In this document: one piece after another, positions 39,624 through 48,393 of the stretch
How the letters are laid out: each line of letters begins with the position of its first letter
Numbering within the stretch: position 1 is the stretch's first letter
Source: Candidatus Peribacteraceae bacterium
Lineage (GTDB): Bacteria > Patescibacteriota > Gracilibacteria > Peribacterales > Peribacteraceae
Direction of reading: 5' to 3'
Length of the DNA stretch: 53,166 bases
Assembly (NCBI GenBank): GCA_028707875.1
Contig: JAQWAC010000004.1
Span: 1 to 53,166, forward strand
Program-made: the position numbers and the translations under genes
Notes under the pieces: model-generated
What the model saw: the letters and a program-made list of their open reading frames with translations, nothing else
What the model was told of the DNA's origin: nothing
Database searches by the model: none

Positions 39624-40706
39624 TCAGCGGCGGACCCACCGGCCGTCACCCAAATTTTTCGCCACACCCGCAAGCTCCATCATCGTCAATGTTGAGCCCG
39701 TTGTGGCTGCGGGAAGCCCGGACCGCTCCACAAGATCATTGACCGACTGCGGCATGGCGGTGAGTGCTTTCCAGAGGACTTGCTCCTCCCTGGACTCAGG
39801 TTCAAAGAGTGTTTGCTTTCCGGCATCGCGCGTCACGACTCCGAGTTCCTGCAACACCGCATTTGCCGAGGTCACCAGCTTCGCCTGCCCGCGGGAGAGG
39901 ATCTGATGACAACCGACATAATTCGGATCAAAGATCTGCCCCGGAACCGCGAAGACCTCCCGCCCGTAGTCCAGCGCAAGATCGGCGGTGATGAGTGCGC
40001 CGCTCCCTTCGCCCGCCTCCAGCACCACCGTCCCGAGCGAGAGCCCCGCGATGATGCGGTTCCGCGACGGAAAGGTGAACTTGTCCGGTCTGGTATCGAT
40101 CGGGAATTCCGAGAGGACCAGCCCGCCGGTCGCAACGATCTTATCGGCCAGACGCGCATTGATCACCGGAGACACCGTCGCGAGACCGTTGCCCAGCACC
40201 GCGACCGTTTTGCCGCCGGCACGGAGCGTCTCCTCCGCGACTTTCGCATCGATCCCCAGCGCCAACCCGCTCACCGTGACGAACCCCGCCCGAACGAACG
40301 GCGGAACGAACTCTTCGACCACCCGTTGTCCGTACGGACTGATCTCCCGCTTGCCGACGAGGCCGATGCAGGATTCATCAAGAATGGAAAGATCCCCGCG
40401 GAAGTAGAGGAAGGGCGGCGGATCGCCGATCTCTTTGAGCCTCGCGGGATAGTCGCCGTCCTCAATGCAGAGAAATCGAATCGATCGCTTCTTCAATTCC
40501 TGTTCATAGACATCCGGATCGAATTCCTCCAGACGCGTGAGCACGATATAAATCGTCTCCTGCCGGCACCCGAGCCCCCGCAGCAGTTCTTCATCCACCG
40601 CCTCAAGCGCCTTGTCGAGGCTGCCGTAGACCCCGCGGAGAGCGTCGTAGCGCTTCTTCGTGAGGATATTGAGCCAGGACCAGATCAGGGCCGTGCGGCG
40701 ATCCAT
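39624..40706 (-). CDS. dprA: DNA processing protein DprA
   Basis: YPARLKEIGDPPPFLYFRGDL, VGKREISPYGQRVVEEFV, SGLALGIDAKVAEETLRAGGKTVAVLGNGL, FTFPSRNRIIAGLSLGTVVLEAGEGSGALITADLALDYGREVFAVPG. Confidence 0.95.
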   Translation of the reverse strand: MDRRTALIWSWLNILTKKRYDALRGVYGSLDKALEAVDEELLRGLGCRQETIYIVLTRLEEFDPDVYEQELKKRSIRFLCIEDGDYPARLKEIGDPPPFLYFRGDLSILDESCIGLVGKREISPYGQRVVEEFVPPFVRAGFVTVSGLALGIDAKVAEETLRAGGKTVAVLGNGLATVSPVINARLADKIVATGGLVLSEFPIDTRPDKFTFPSRNRIIAGLSLGTVVLEAGEGSGALITADLALDYGREVFAVPGQIFDPNYVGCHQILSRGQAKLVTSANAVLQELGVVTRDAGKQTLFEPESREEQVLWKALTAMPQSVNDLVERSGLPAATTGSTLTMMELAGVAKNLGDGRWVRR

Positions 40707-40773
40707 GGGAGCGGGAGCATACAGCAAAGATCCATTCATGACGACAAAGAGATGCCACCGGATCACCACGGGC

Positions 40774-42069
40774 CTATAGGGCCTTTTTCGCTTCAATTTG
40801 ATTATTCCAATTCCCGTGACCGATATAGACCGTTTGTTTCTCAACAATGCCGGAGGTTCTGGGAATGAATTCGCCATACGGCGCCGCCGTGTCATACCGG
40901 ACACAACACACATTCATATAATTCATTTCCCGCGCCAATCGCGCCGCCGCAGAGATGCCCGCCGCGGAAGATCTTCCCATGGAATGACCGACAGTCTGAC
41001 CATGATTCAACGACTCAAATATCTCCTCACATTCCCGACGACTGACGAGAATGATATCCCGCAACGCGCCCTCATGGATCAGCTCCTGCACGAAACGGAA
41101 ATCCATTCCGACATTGCCCGTTCCATCGACTCCATACATCCACACACGATCCTCCCGTTCGCTCTCGTGAAGAGGACCATGGAGCCGCTGCCACATGCCC
41201 GGATCATGCTTCCCCTCGTAGCCGAAGAGCGCAGGGGAAGTGCCGAATTTTTTCCCGAGCGCCTGTTTCATCGCCTCCGCAGAGGTTCCGTTCCCGATGC
41301 CGACAACCGCGGCATCCATCGGCACTGTGATCTCCTGCATCGCACCGAGGAACAGCGCCGAACACGCCTCCACTGTTTCCGCTCGCATCGAGTGATTGGG
41401 CAATGCGAAGCGCCCTTCCCGCTGACCTCTGCCTCCCCCCAATTCCCCGATACGCTCACGGAACATGCGGATCGCCGATGCCAGGAATTGGCCCCCCTCA
41501 GCGGCAATCAGCTTCCCGCCGCAGACATCGTTCCCCTCGACCGCCTCCCGCATCAACGCCCAACGCGCAGGATCGTTCTCGCGGATCTCTGCCGGAGCGA
41601 AGAGCTCGCGCGGATATCCCGTCAGTTGCCCGACGTGCCCGAACGCGATGCCAGCACTCCCCGTCGTCACTTCCAACATGGTTGTTTTTCCCGGTTTGAT
41701 CTGCGGTTGCATCTCTTCCATTTTCTGCAGGAGATGTTGATAGGTCGGAAGATAGTGATTGCCCGAAAAATTATTCGTGACATCGATTTGCCAGATTTTC
41801 GGCCGACCGAAATCCGTATCCCGGTGCGCCCGATCGAGCGGCACCACATGATCGTTTTCCACAAGATAGCAGTGCGTGTACTCCCCTCCTTTGACCCAGC
41901 TTCTGAGTGACTCCTGCAACTTTCGCCGTTGCTCGCCGGCAATTTTCTCCGGATGGGGATAGGTCGTTTGAAATGTATCCGCTATCCCTTCAAATTGTCG
42001 CTGGGGACCGGTCCTCTGGAAATCGTCCATCAATCCCTTAACCCTATGATGCGGAGAGCCGATATTCAT
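40774..42069 (-). CDS. PLP fold-type II (cysteine synthase-like) family protein, possibly non-canonical
   Basis: DVTNNFSGNHYLPTYQHLL, TMLEVTTGSAGIAFGHVGQLTGY, AAVVGIGNGTSAEAMKQAL, MGRSSAAGISAAARLA. Confidence 0.65.
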   Translation of the reverse strand: MNIGSPHHRVKGLMDDFQRTGPQRQFEGIADTFQTTYPHPEKIAGEQRRKLQESLRSWVKGGEYTHCYLVENDHVVPLDRAHRDTDFGRPKIWQIDVTNNFSGNHYLPTYQHLLQKMEEMQPQIKPGKTTMLEVTTGSAGIAFGHVGQLTGYPRELFAPAEIRENDPARWALMREAVEGNDVCGGKLIAAEGGQFLASAIRMFRERIGELGGGRGQREGRFALPNHSMRAETVEACSALFLGAMQEITVPMDAAVVGIGNGTSAEAMKQALGKKFGTSPALFGYEGKHDPGMWQRLHGPLHESEREDRVWMYGVDGTGNVGMDFRFVQELIHEGALRDIILVSRRECEEIFESLNHGQTVGHSMGRSSAAGISAAARLAREMNYMNVCCVRYDTAAPYGEFIPRTSGIVEKQTVYIGHGNWNNQIEAKKAL

Positions 42070-42177
42070 GTTACTAATTTGTGTTATAATACTTTTTTTG
42101 TCAAACTATAGATAACACCTAATTACATTTATTTTCATCCAAATATGCAAACGCTGTATAAATTCTTCAAAATCACG

Positions 42178-42202
42178 TATAATGTAGATGATTTTCTACA
42201 TT
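42178..42202 (+). promoter_or_regulatory. -10 element overlapping a palindromic operator candidate upstream of the TrmB-like gene
   Basis: TATAAT (42178-42183) overlapping aatgtaga-tgattt-tctacatt (42181-42202), 5 nt before the ATG. Confidence 0.55.
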
Positions 42203-42207
42203 TCTCT

Positions 42208-42984
42208 ATGATTCCTGAACTGGAGCAATTCGGGTTCACCCGCAACGAAGCGAATGTGTATCTGGCCGCACTGAAACTCGGAACATGTTCGGTACAACAG
42301 CTCGCGAACACAACGGGGCTCAACAGGATCACGGTACACAGCATAGTGGAGAAATATGAAGGTCTCCGGATCTTTTCGCGAAGCTACGAAGGAAAGCGGC
42401 GACGTGTTTCCCCCGCAACACCTGAGCGCCTCACGTTGCTTCTGGAACAGAAAGAGGAAGAGCTCACTCGAAAAAAGAAGGTACTCTCGCATCTCATGCC
42501 TTCGCTGGAAGATCTCTTCCGCCAAACAAAAAGAGGGCTACAGGTTCTGACGTTTCACGGAGAGAAGGGGTATGAACAGATGTGCGAAGATATTCTCACC
42601 ACCAAAACGGAAACTCTGGAGTATGCGAACATTGACGCGCTCAACGCGGTGATCGGACCCTACATCGCCGCAGGATATCTCCCCGCCAAATTCAAGCTGC
42701 AGATCCGGACGAAATTCCTCTACCTCGATACGCCCAACTCCAGACAGTACATTCAACAGAGCTACATGGATGCTCCGGATGCCTCCCCGATGGAAGTAAA
42801 ATTTGTCCCTCCCGAAGAATTTCCCATCGATACCTTCTTCGTCATCTATGATGACAAATTGGCCATTTTCACGCCTTCGACCATGGATGGTGTCATCATT
42901 CAGGATAAGGCGATCAACGCCGCCATGCGTCCGTTTTTCTCGTTTGTGTGGAGCAGGGCCGGCACGGCACTGTCGAACCACTGA
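42208..42984 (+). CDS. TrmB-family transcriptional regulator
   Basis: MIPELEQFGFTRNEANVYLAALKLGTCSVQQLANTTGLNRITVHSIVEKYEGL winged helix; C-terminal effector-like domain. Confidence 0.82.
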   Translation: MIPELEQFGFTRNEANVYLAALKLGTCSVQQLANTTGLNRITVHSIVEKYEGLRIFSRSYEGKRRRVSPATPERLTLLLEQKEEELTRKKKVLSHLMPSLEDLFRQTKRGLQVLTFHGEKGYEQMCEDILTTKTETLEYANIDALNAVIGPYIAAGYLPAKFKLQIRTKFLYLDTPNSRQYIQQSYMDAPDASPMEVKFVPPEEFPIDTFFVIYDDKLAIFTPSTMDGVIIQDKAINAAMRPFFSFVWSRAGTALSNH

Positions 42985-43004
42985 AAGGAATTGATCATGA
43001 CAAA

Positions 43005-43053
43005 ATCCCGGCGTAGTCCCGAAGGAACGAAGTCGGATGGAGCCGCCCATGGG
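43005..43053 (-). repeat. Truncated tRNA-Thr 3' end plus GTAG/ACGAA hairpin
   Basis: gatggagccgcccatgggactcg duplicates 43171-43193; hairpin atcccggcGTAGtcccgaaggaACGAAgtcggat. Confidence 0.7.
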
Positions 43054-43126
43054 ACTCGCCCGTCTCCGTTTCTCGCCATTCTCGAAACTTCGCCGTGGCA
43101 TCGATTGGAATGCGCCTCTTGGCGAA

Positions 43127-43173
43127 ATCTCGGCGCAGTCTCGTTCGCCGAAGGCGAACGGACGAAGACGGAT
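43127..43173 (-). repeat. GCAG/CGAA internal-loop hairpin abutting tRNA-Thr 3' end
   Basis: atctcggcGCAGtctcgttcgccgaaggcgaacggaCGAAgacggat with 8-bp perfect inner stem cgttcgcc/ggcgaacg. Confidence 0.6.
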
Positions 43174-43248
43174 GGAGCCGCCCATGGGACTCGAACCCAC
43201 GACCCTCGGTTTACGATACCGATGCTCTACCAGCTGAGCTAGGGCGGC
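43173..43248 (-). tRNA. tRNA-Thr (anticodon CGT), CCA encoded
   Basis: GCCGCCCTAGCTCAGCTGGTAGAGCATCGGTATCGTAAACCGAGGGTCGTGGGTTCGAGTCCCATGGGCGGCTCCA; full cloverleaf. Confidence 0.95.
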
Positions 43249-43362
43249 TTATTGCGTCGAAGGCGAACGAAATCGATTCCCCCTTCACGCGGCATTTTAG
43301 GAGAAATTTGGCCGGAAAACTAGAAACAAACCGCCTCTTTCAGAAGTGATCTCCCCTGACGA

Positions 43363-44550
43363 TTACCCTGCAACATTCACCGTGAACGTCGTCCCTTTGC
43401 CCTCTTCACTCTGCACGGCAATGGTCCAACCGTGCAATTCGACGATGCGCTTCGCGAGTGCCAGTCCGAGTCCGATGCCTCCTTTGGCTCTGGAAGGCTC
43501 CGCCTGATAGAAACGATCGAAAATATTCGGGAGATCTTTCTCCGGGATCCCGATGCCGGCATCCTGCACGGTGAGTGCATGCTTCGAGAGATTTACATGA
43601 ATCATGCCTCCGGCCGGCTTGCTGTACTTGATCGCATTGGAGATGAGATTGCCGATGAGCTGAGTCAGAAGCGCCGCATCACCTTGCACCGAGACCCCCT
43701 GCGCAATGGCTCCCTCGATCTGAATCTTCTTCTCCGCGGCGAGAGGGCGATGACGCTGAATGGAATCTTCGATGAGACCGGATAAATCGATCGTATCGGT
43801 TTCGATGACAAACTTGTCCAGCCGCGCGAGTTCCAGCAGCCGGTCCACGAGCACAACCGCCTTCTTCAGATCCTCCTTGGCCGAGAGAATCCCCTCCCGG
43901 TGCTTCTCCGTCCTGAGCGCAAGATCGAGAGAAGAGGAAAGTGCGGCGAGCGGCGTGCGTAATTCATGACTCGCGTCCTGCGTGAATTGTTCCAGACGCT
44001 CCATCATCTCTTCCGCCGGCTTCAGGCTTCTGCGTGCAAAGAAGAGGCCTACAAAATACACGAGAATGGAAATGATGACGCTGATAAGCAGATAGAGCAC
44101 AATGCGCATCGGAAGGTCCCGGCGCTGGAATTTTTCGGACGTGGCCACCTGCACATATCCCACAGTCTGCCCCTCATCGATGACCGACATCGTGAAGACC
44201 GCAAGCTGCTCGTCATCCACCTCAATCCGCCGCAATCCCCCTTCCGACTCAAACGGAATCGAGGAGAAAATGTCCCCTTCTCTGATCGTCTTCCCTTGTG
44301 CATCCGTGATGCGGATGCGGTCACGCATCATGGGGAATGAAGGCGGTCTGGGAAGTTGTGTGGGCTGGGAAGCATCCGATTTGATCTGTTGTGCGATAAG
44401 ACGGGCCTGCTCCTCCAGCCTGCGTCCCGCCTGCCGGCGTCCGTTCTCCACTTCCACCACAAGGAACACTGTTCCGTTGAAGAGGAACAGCAGAAAAACA
44501 AAGGCCGTGAACTGTAGTGCGATGTGATGGCTGATTTTCCGGAAGATCAT
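43363..44550 (-). CDS. Two-component sensor histidine kinase
   Basis: Two TMs, QFTQDASHELRTPLAALSSSLDLA H-box, NLISNAIKYSKPAGG N-box, GIGLGLALAKRIVELHGW. Confidence 0.93.
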   Translation of the reverse strand: MIFRKISHHIALQFTAFVFLLFLFNGTVFLVVEVENGRRQAGRRLEEQARLIAQQIKSDASQPTQLPRPPSFPMMRDRIRITDAQGKTIREGDIFSSIPFESEGGLRRIEVDDEQLAVFTMSVIDEGQTVGYVQVATSEKFQRRDLPMRIVLYLLISVIISILVYFVGLFFARRSLKPAEEMMERLEQFTQDASHELRTPLAALSSSLDLALRTEKHREGILSAKEDLKKAVVLVDRLLELARLDKFVIETDTIDLSGLIEDSIQRHRPLAAEKKIQIEGAIAQGVSVQGDAALLTQLIGNLISNAIKYSKPAGGMIHVNLSKHALTVQDAGIGIPEKDLPNIFDRFYQAEPSRAKGGIGLGLALAKRIVELHGWTIAVQSEEGKGTTFTVNVAG

Positions 44551-45218
44551 GCGTGCACTTCGGTAGGAATGAGATACCCCTTGCCGGGGACGGTCTCGAT
44601 CACGTTCTTCCCCAGTTTACGCCTCAGGTAGGCGATATGAACATCCACGGTTTGGGAAAACATCAGTTCCTCCCTGCCGCCCCACACGTGCTCGATGATG
44701 CAGGTCCGCTCCTGCGCCACGCCTTTGTTCCTGAGCAGGAATTCAAACAGCCCGTACTCCTTGGGGGAGAGCCCGATTTTTTTGCCGTCTTTGCGCACCT
44801 CGTGCGTGTTCGTATCGAGGGTGATATCCCCCGTCGTCAGGAGAGGACTCTTGTCCTCGCTTTTGCGTCGCAGGAGCGATCGCACGCGCGCGAGAAGTTC
44901 ATCAAGATCGAAGGGCTTGGCCAGATAATCATCCGCGCCGATGTTAAGCCCGTGCACGATCTCCTGCTGCTTGGTGCGCGCGGTGAGCATGAGAATCGGC
45001 ATGTTCTTCTTCTGCTGCCGCAACATGGTGCAGATCAGGTAGCCGTCCATGCCGGGGAGATTGATATCGAGGATGATGAGATCCGTCTCCTGTGTCATCG
45101 CTTTTTCGAAACCTTCTTTCCCGTCGTGAGCCACGGTCACGGCGTAGTGCTCCAACTCCAAAAACTGTCTGATGTTATCCGCGAGCTTCTCCTGATCTTC
45201 GATAATGAGAATATGCAT
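44547..45218 (-). CDS. OmpR/PhoB-family response regulator
   Basis: MHILIIEDQEKLADNIRQFL, DLIILDINLPGMDGY, winged-helix C-terminus; ATGA overlap with the kinase. Confidence 0.95.
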   Translation of the reverse strand: MHILIIEDQEKLADNIRQFLELEHYAVTVAHDGKEGFEKAMTQETDLIILDINLPGMDGYLICTMLRQQKKNMPILMLTARTKQQEIVHGLNIGADDYLAKPFDLDELLARVRSLLRRKSEDKSPLLTTGDITLDTNTHEVRKDGKKIGLSPKEYGLFEFLLRNKGVAQERTCIIEHVWGGREELMFSQTVDVHIAYLRRKLGKNVIETVPGKGYLIPTEVHA

Positions 45219-45258
45219 AAGAAAGAAGGTATGAGGACATCACAATAGAATCAGGTGA

Positions 45259-45274
45259 TTAAGGGGAGGTTAAG
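45259..45274 (+). promoter_or_regulatory. Putative response-regulator operator 1 (11-bp direct repeat)
   Basis: TTAAGgggaggTTAAG. Confidence 0.55.
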
Positions 45275-45311
45275 AAACAGTGAATATATCGTAACAACGG
45301 ACAGTCTATGC

Positions 45312-45327
45312 CTTAATCCCCCCTTAA
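45312..45327 (-). promoter_or_regulatory. Putative response-regulator operator 2 (11-bp direct repeat)
   Basis: Minus strand TTAAGggggaTTAAG-type repeat (plus: cttaatcccccCTTAA), upstream of TACAAT at 45354. Confidence 0.55.
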
Positions 45328-45381
45328 CCATCGCCCTATAAACTCATTCATGGTACAATGTTTTACTTATATGACAACTCT

Positions 45382-45771
45382 ATGAAAAATTTTCACCTTT
45401 CCTCATTCATCCTCGGTCTGATCTCGGGCGCTCTCGTCCTCTTCCTCATCGTCGGGGGTAAGCAGCTTCTATGGCCGTCACAAACCGTCACCACAAATGC
45501 CGGTACATGGCAACAGCAGCAGGGAAACTCCGGACAAAACACCGCTCGTATGGCACAGCGACTCGGCATGACGCAGGATGAGCTGCAGAAGGCGCTCGCA
45601 AGCGGAAAGACAATTCAGGAGATCGCAAAGGAAAAGCGCATCGAATTGCCGGCGGGAGGATTCGGACAACGCAACGGAACCGCAAGCGGCGGCACTCTCC
45701 CGCGGAGTTCGAGCGGATCGTCTTTTTCCTCCGCTACTTCTTCGACTCAGGCTTCCTCCGTTCACCCATGA
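45382..45771 (+). CDS. Small membrane-anchored protein of the efflux operon
   Basis: MKNFHLSSFILGLISGALVLFLIVGG TM then RLGMTQDELQKALASGKTIQEIAKEKRIEL; ATGA overlap with the next gene. Confidence 0.65.
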   Translation: MKNFHLSSFILGLISGALVLFLIVGGKQLLWPSQTVTTNAGTWQQQQGNSGQNTARMAQRLGMTQDELQKALASGKTIQEIAKEKRIELPAGGFGQRNGTASGGTLPRSSSGSSFSSATSSTQASSVHP

Positions 45772-47603
45772 CGATTTCCTCGCTGTCCTCATCCGTTCGC
45801 GCCCGTCTCGCAACTTCCCCGCGACTGCAGGCCTTCCTGCAAAAAATATCGCTCCGAAGTTACATCATCGGTCTCGTAACCTCCCTCTTCCTCGGAGGCG
45901 GCTACCTCGCATTCGCCCAGGGAAGCGGCTCGCAAGTCGCCGCACAAACCTACGTCGGCGTGGAGAAGAGAACGATTGTAACGGGCGTAAAAGCCGTCGG
46001 AAAAGTGACGTTCGCAAGCGAGCAGCAGCTTAAGTTCAACCAGAAAGGCACGGTCGCAAAAGTGAACTTCAAGGAGGGGGACGCGGTGAAGCAGGGGCAG
46101 GTCATCGCGGAGCTTGATAAAGTCTCGGCCTCCGCGGACGTGCGGTCGGCACGGCTCGGCATCGGTGCGAGTCAATTGCAATTGCAGCAGCTGGAAGCGG
46201 ACCGCGAGAAACAGGTGCTGTCCGCGCAGAACGCCGTTGCCTCCGCGTCGCGTCAGGTCGTTCAATCGATGCAGGATCTGACGAAAACACGCGAAACGGA
46301 ATTGCAGTCGCTGGCTTCCACGGCGCAGGACACCCTCGTCTCCGGAGAGAAGCTTCTGGACTCGTACTACAGCACCCTCACGCGTGATTCTTCCGCCCGC
46401 CCGCCCAATTACGACACCACGTTTGAAATCAATCGCCTGCTCTACAGGGACTGGATGGTGAAGGAGCAAGTGGATTTGTCCTACCGTGACGCCGTCAATC
46501 AGGCGGAGACCATGCACGGCAAATACGGAACGAGCCTGAACTCGGAACGGAACCCGCAGGTCATTCTCCAGGCACTCAATGACGCCCAGTCACTCGCGAA
46601 AACTCTTCAGAACCTCGGAGAACAGGCGTATTCCCTGATGCAGGGGGCGTCGACGGATTCCATCACCTTCACGGTCGATGATCTCAATACGCTCAGAGGC
46701 ACAATCAATACCGACAGAGCCACCGCTGCGGGACTCGTGAATGATGTGCTCACGGCGAAGGCGAACCTCGCCGCGCTCACCGAGAAGGGTAACAGCATCC
46801 CCAGCGTGACCCTGCAGGTGAAGGAGAACACGGTGGCATCGAATGAGGAGGACAGAAAAGTGAAGGAGGCCACCCTCAAGAGCACACTGGCCGATCTCGA
46901 CATTGCGATTCAGCTCAAGCAAAACGATATCGCCCAGAAGTCGGCCTCGCTCACCAAGCTCAATAAAACACTGGATGATTATCGCCTCGTTGCTCCGTTC
47001 GACGGCGTGATTACGCATCTGGACTACAAGGTCGGTGATAACCTGCTCGATACGGGGGATACGGAATCCCTCACGTTGCAGAATCTGGATTTCCTCCTGA
47101 TCACGATCCCTCTCGATCAGGTGGATGTCGTTCGCATCCGTAAGGACATGCCTGCGAGCATCGTGTTCGACGCCGTCCCCGGACAGACGTTCCAGGGCGT
47201 GATCGACAAAATCGATTCCACGGCCATCACGACATCGGGTGTCGTGTCCTACAACGTCTCCATCCGCATGCCGACTCCCGCGGGACTCAATATCCTCTCG
47301 GGCATGACGGCAACGGTGCAGATTGAAACAGCAAGGAAGGAGGGCGTTCTCGCCGTTCCGAATCTCGCTCTGCGAACTCAAAAAGGAAGTACGTCCGTGC
47401 AGAAGTCCACTGGAGAGACCGTGCAGGTCACGACAGGCATCACGGACGGCCGCTACACGGAGATCGTTTCAGGATTGAGCGAGGGCGACAGCATTCTCTC
47501 GGTGAACCTGGGAACCTCCAACTCCTCCAGCAGTGCCAATGCGCAACAAGTAATGCGCGGCCTCGGCGGCCTCACCGGTGGCGGAGGCCCCCCCGGAAGA
47601 TAA
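45768..47603 (+). CDS. MacA/HlyD-like periplasmic-adaptor (membrane fusion) protein
   Basis: GTVAKVNFKEGDAVKQGQVIAELD biotinyl-like half motif, long coiled-coil, LVAPFDGVITHLDYKVGDNL. Confidence 0.9.
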   Translation: MTISSLSSSVRARLATSPRLQAFLQKISLRSYIIGLVTSLFLGGGYLAFAQGSGSQVAAQTYVGVEKRTIVTGVKAVGKVTFASEQQLKFNQKGTVAKVNFKEGDAVKQGQVIAELDKVSASADVRSARLGIGASQLQLQQLEADREKQVLSAQNAVASASRQVVQSMQDLTKTRETELQSLASTAQDTLVSGEKLLDSYYSTLTRDSSARPPNYDTTFEINRLLYRDWMVKEQVDLSYRDAVNQAETMHGKYGTSLNSERNPQVILQALNDAQSLAKTLQNLGEQAYSLMQGASTDSITFTVDDLNTLRGTINTDRATAAGLVNDVLTAKANLAALTEKGNSIPSVTLQVKENTVASNEEDRKVKEATLKSTLADLDIAIQLKQNDIAQKSASLTKLNKTLDDYRLVAPFDGVITHLDYKVGDNLLDTGDTESLTLQNLDFLLITIPLDQVDVVRIRKDMPASIVFDAVPGQTFQGVIDKIDSTAITTSGVVSYNVSIRMPTPAGLNILSGMTATVQIETARKEGVLAVPNLALRTQKGSTSVQKSTGETVQVTTGITDGRYTEIVSGLSEGDSILSVNLGTSNSSSSANAQQVMRGLGGLTGGGGPPGR

Positions 47604-47628
47604 AGATGATCGGATTGAAAGAAAGCCT

Positions 47629-48393
47629 ATGATTCAGCTCAAGAACATCTTCAAGGCCTATCCCCTCGGACACGAAAGCCTCGTGGTACTCAAGGGGATC
47701 TCCCTCTCGATCAATGTGGGGGAATTCGTCGCGATCATGGGCCCTTCCGGATCCGGAAAATCCACACTTATGAACATCATCGGACTTCTGGATACCCCCA
47801 GCGACGGCTCTTACATGTTGGAAAAGAAAGAAGTGGCGAATCTGAGCGAGAATGAGCAGGCGGATGTCCGGAGCAAGCGCATCGGCTTCGTCTTCCAGCA
47901 ATTCAATCTTCTGCCGCGCATGGATGCCCTGCGCCAGGTCATGCAACCGCTCCTGTATCAAGGATGGTCGCGTGCGGAATCGGAAAAGAAGGCACGCGAG
48001 TCGCTCCACATCGTGGGGCTCTCGGAACGTATTTCACATAATCCGAATGAGCTCTCCGGCGGGCAGCAACAGCGCGTCGCCATCGCTAGGGCATTGGTCA
48101 CGAATCCCGCGATCATCCTCGCCGATGAGCCCACGGGGGCACTGGATACGCAGACGGGACATGAAGTCATGGATATCCTCACCGCTCTCAGCAATCAGGG
48201 GAAAACAATCGTCATGGTAACGCATGAGCCCAGAGTCGCGGCCTTCGCCCACAGAACCATCCGTATCGAAGACGGGCTTATTCAGCCAGCTTCGCCCCAT
48301 GATGGGCTTCGCCGTGCCGACCCTTCCATTCACCCCTCAGTGCCGGCTGCCACGGCGAAGCGCAGCGGAGCAGGGCAAGCTCAAAAATCATGA
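47629..48393 (+). CDS. ABC transporter ATP-binding protein (MacB-type / LolD-like)
   Basis: [19 protein letters not shown] Walker [16 protein letters not shown] signature, [12 protein letters not shown]. Confidence 0.95.
   Translation: MIQLKNIFKAYPLGHESLVVLKGISLSINVGEFVAIMGPSGSGKSTLMNIIGLLDTPSDGSYMLEKKEVANLSENEQADVRSKRIGFVFQQFNLLPRMDALRQVMQPLLYQGWSRAESEKKARESLHIVGLSERISHNPNELSGGQQQRVAIARALVTNPAIILADEPTGALDTQTGHEVMDILTALSNQGKTIVMVTHEPRVAAFAHRTIRIEDGLIQPASPHDGLRRADPSIHPSVPAATAKRSGAGQAQKS
48306..48361. repeat. Inverted repeat within the 3' end of the ABC ATPase gene
   Basis: GCTTCGCCGTG (48306-48316) and CACGGCGAAGC (48351-48361). Confidence 0.7.

Noticed and set aside
39780-41910. Plus-strand ORFs of 362 and 370 aa opposite dprA and the PLP-like gene
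   Set aside because: Antisense to conserved genes; compositionally biased (Arg/His/Pro).
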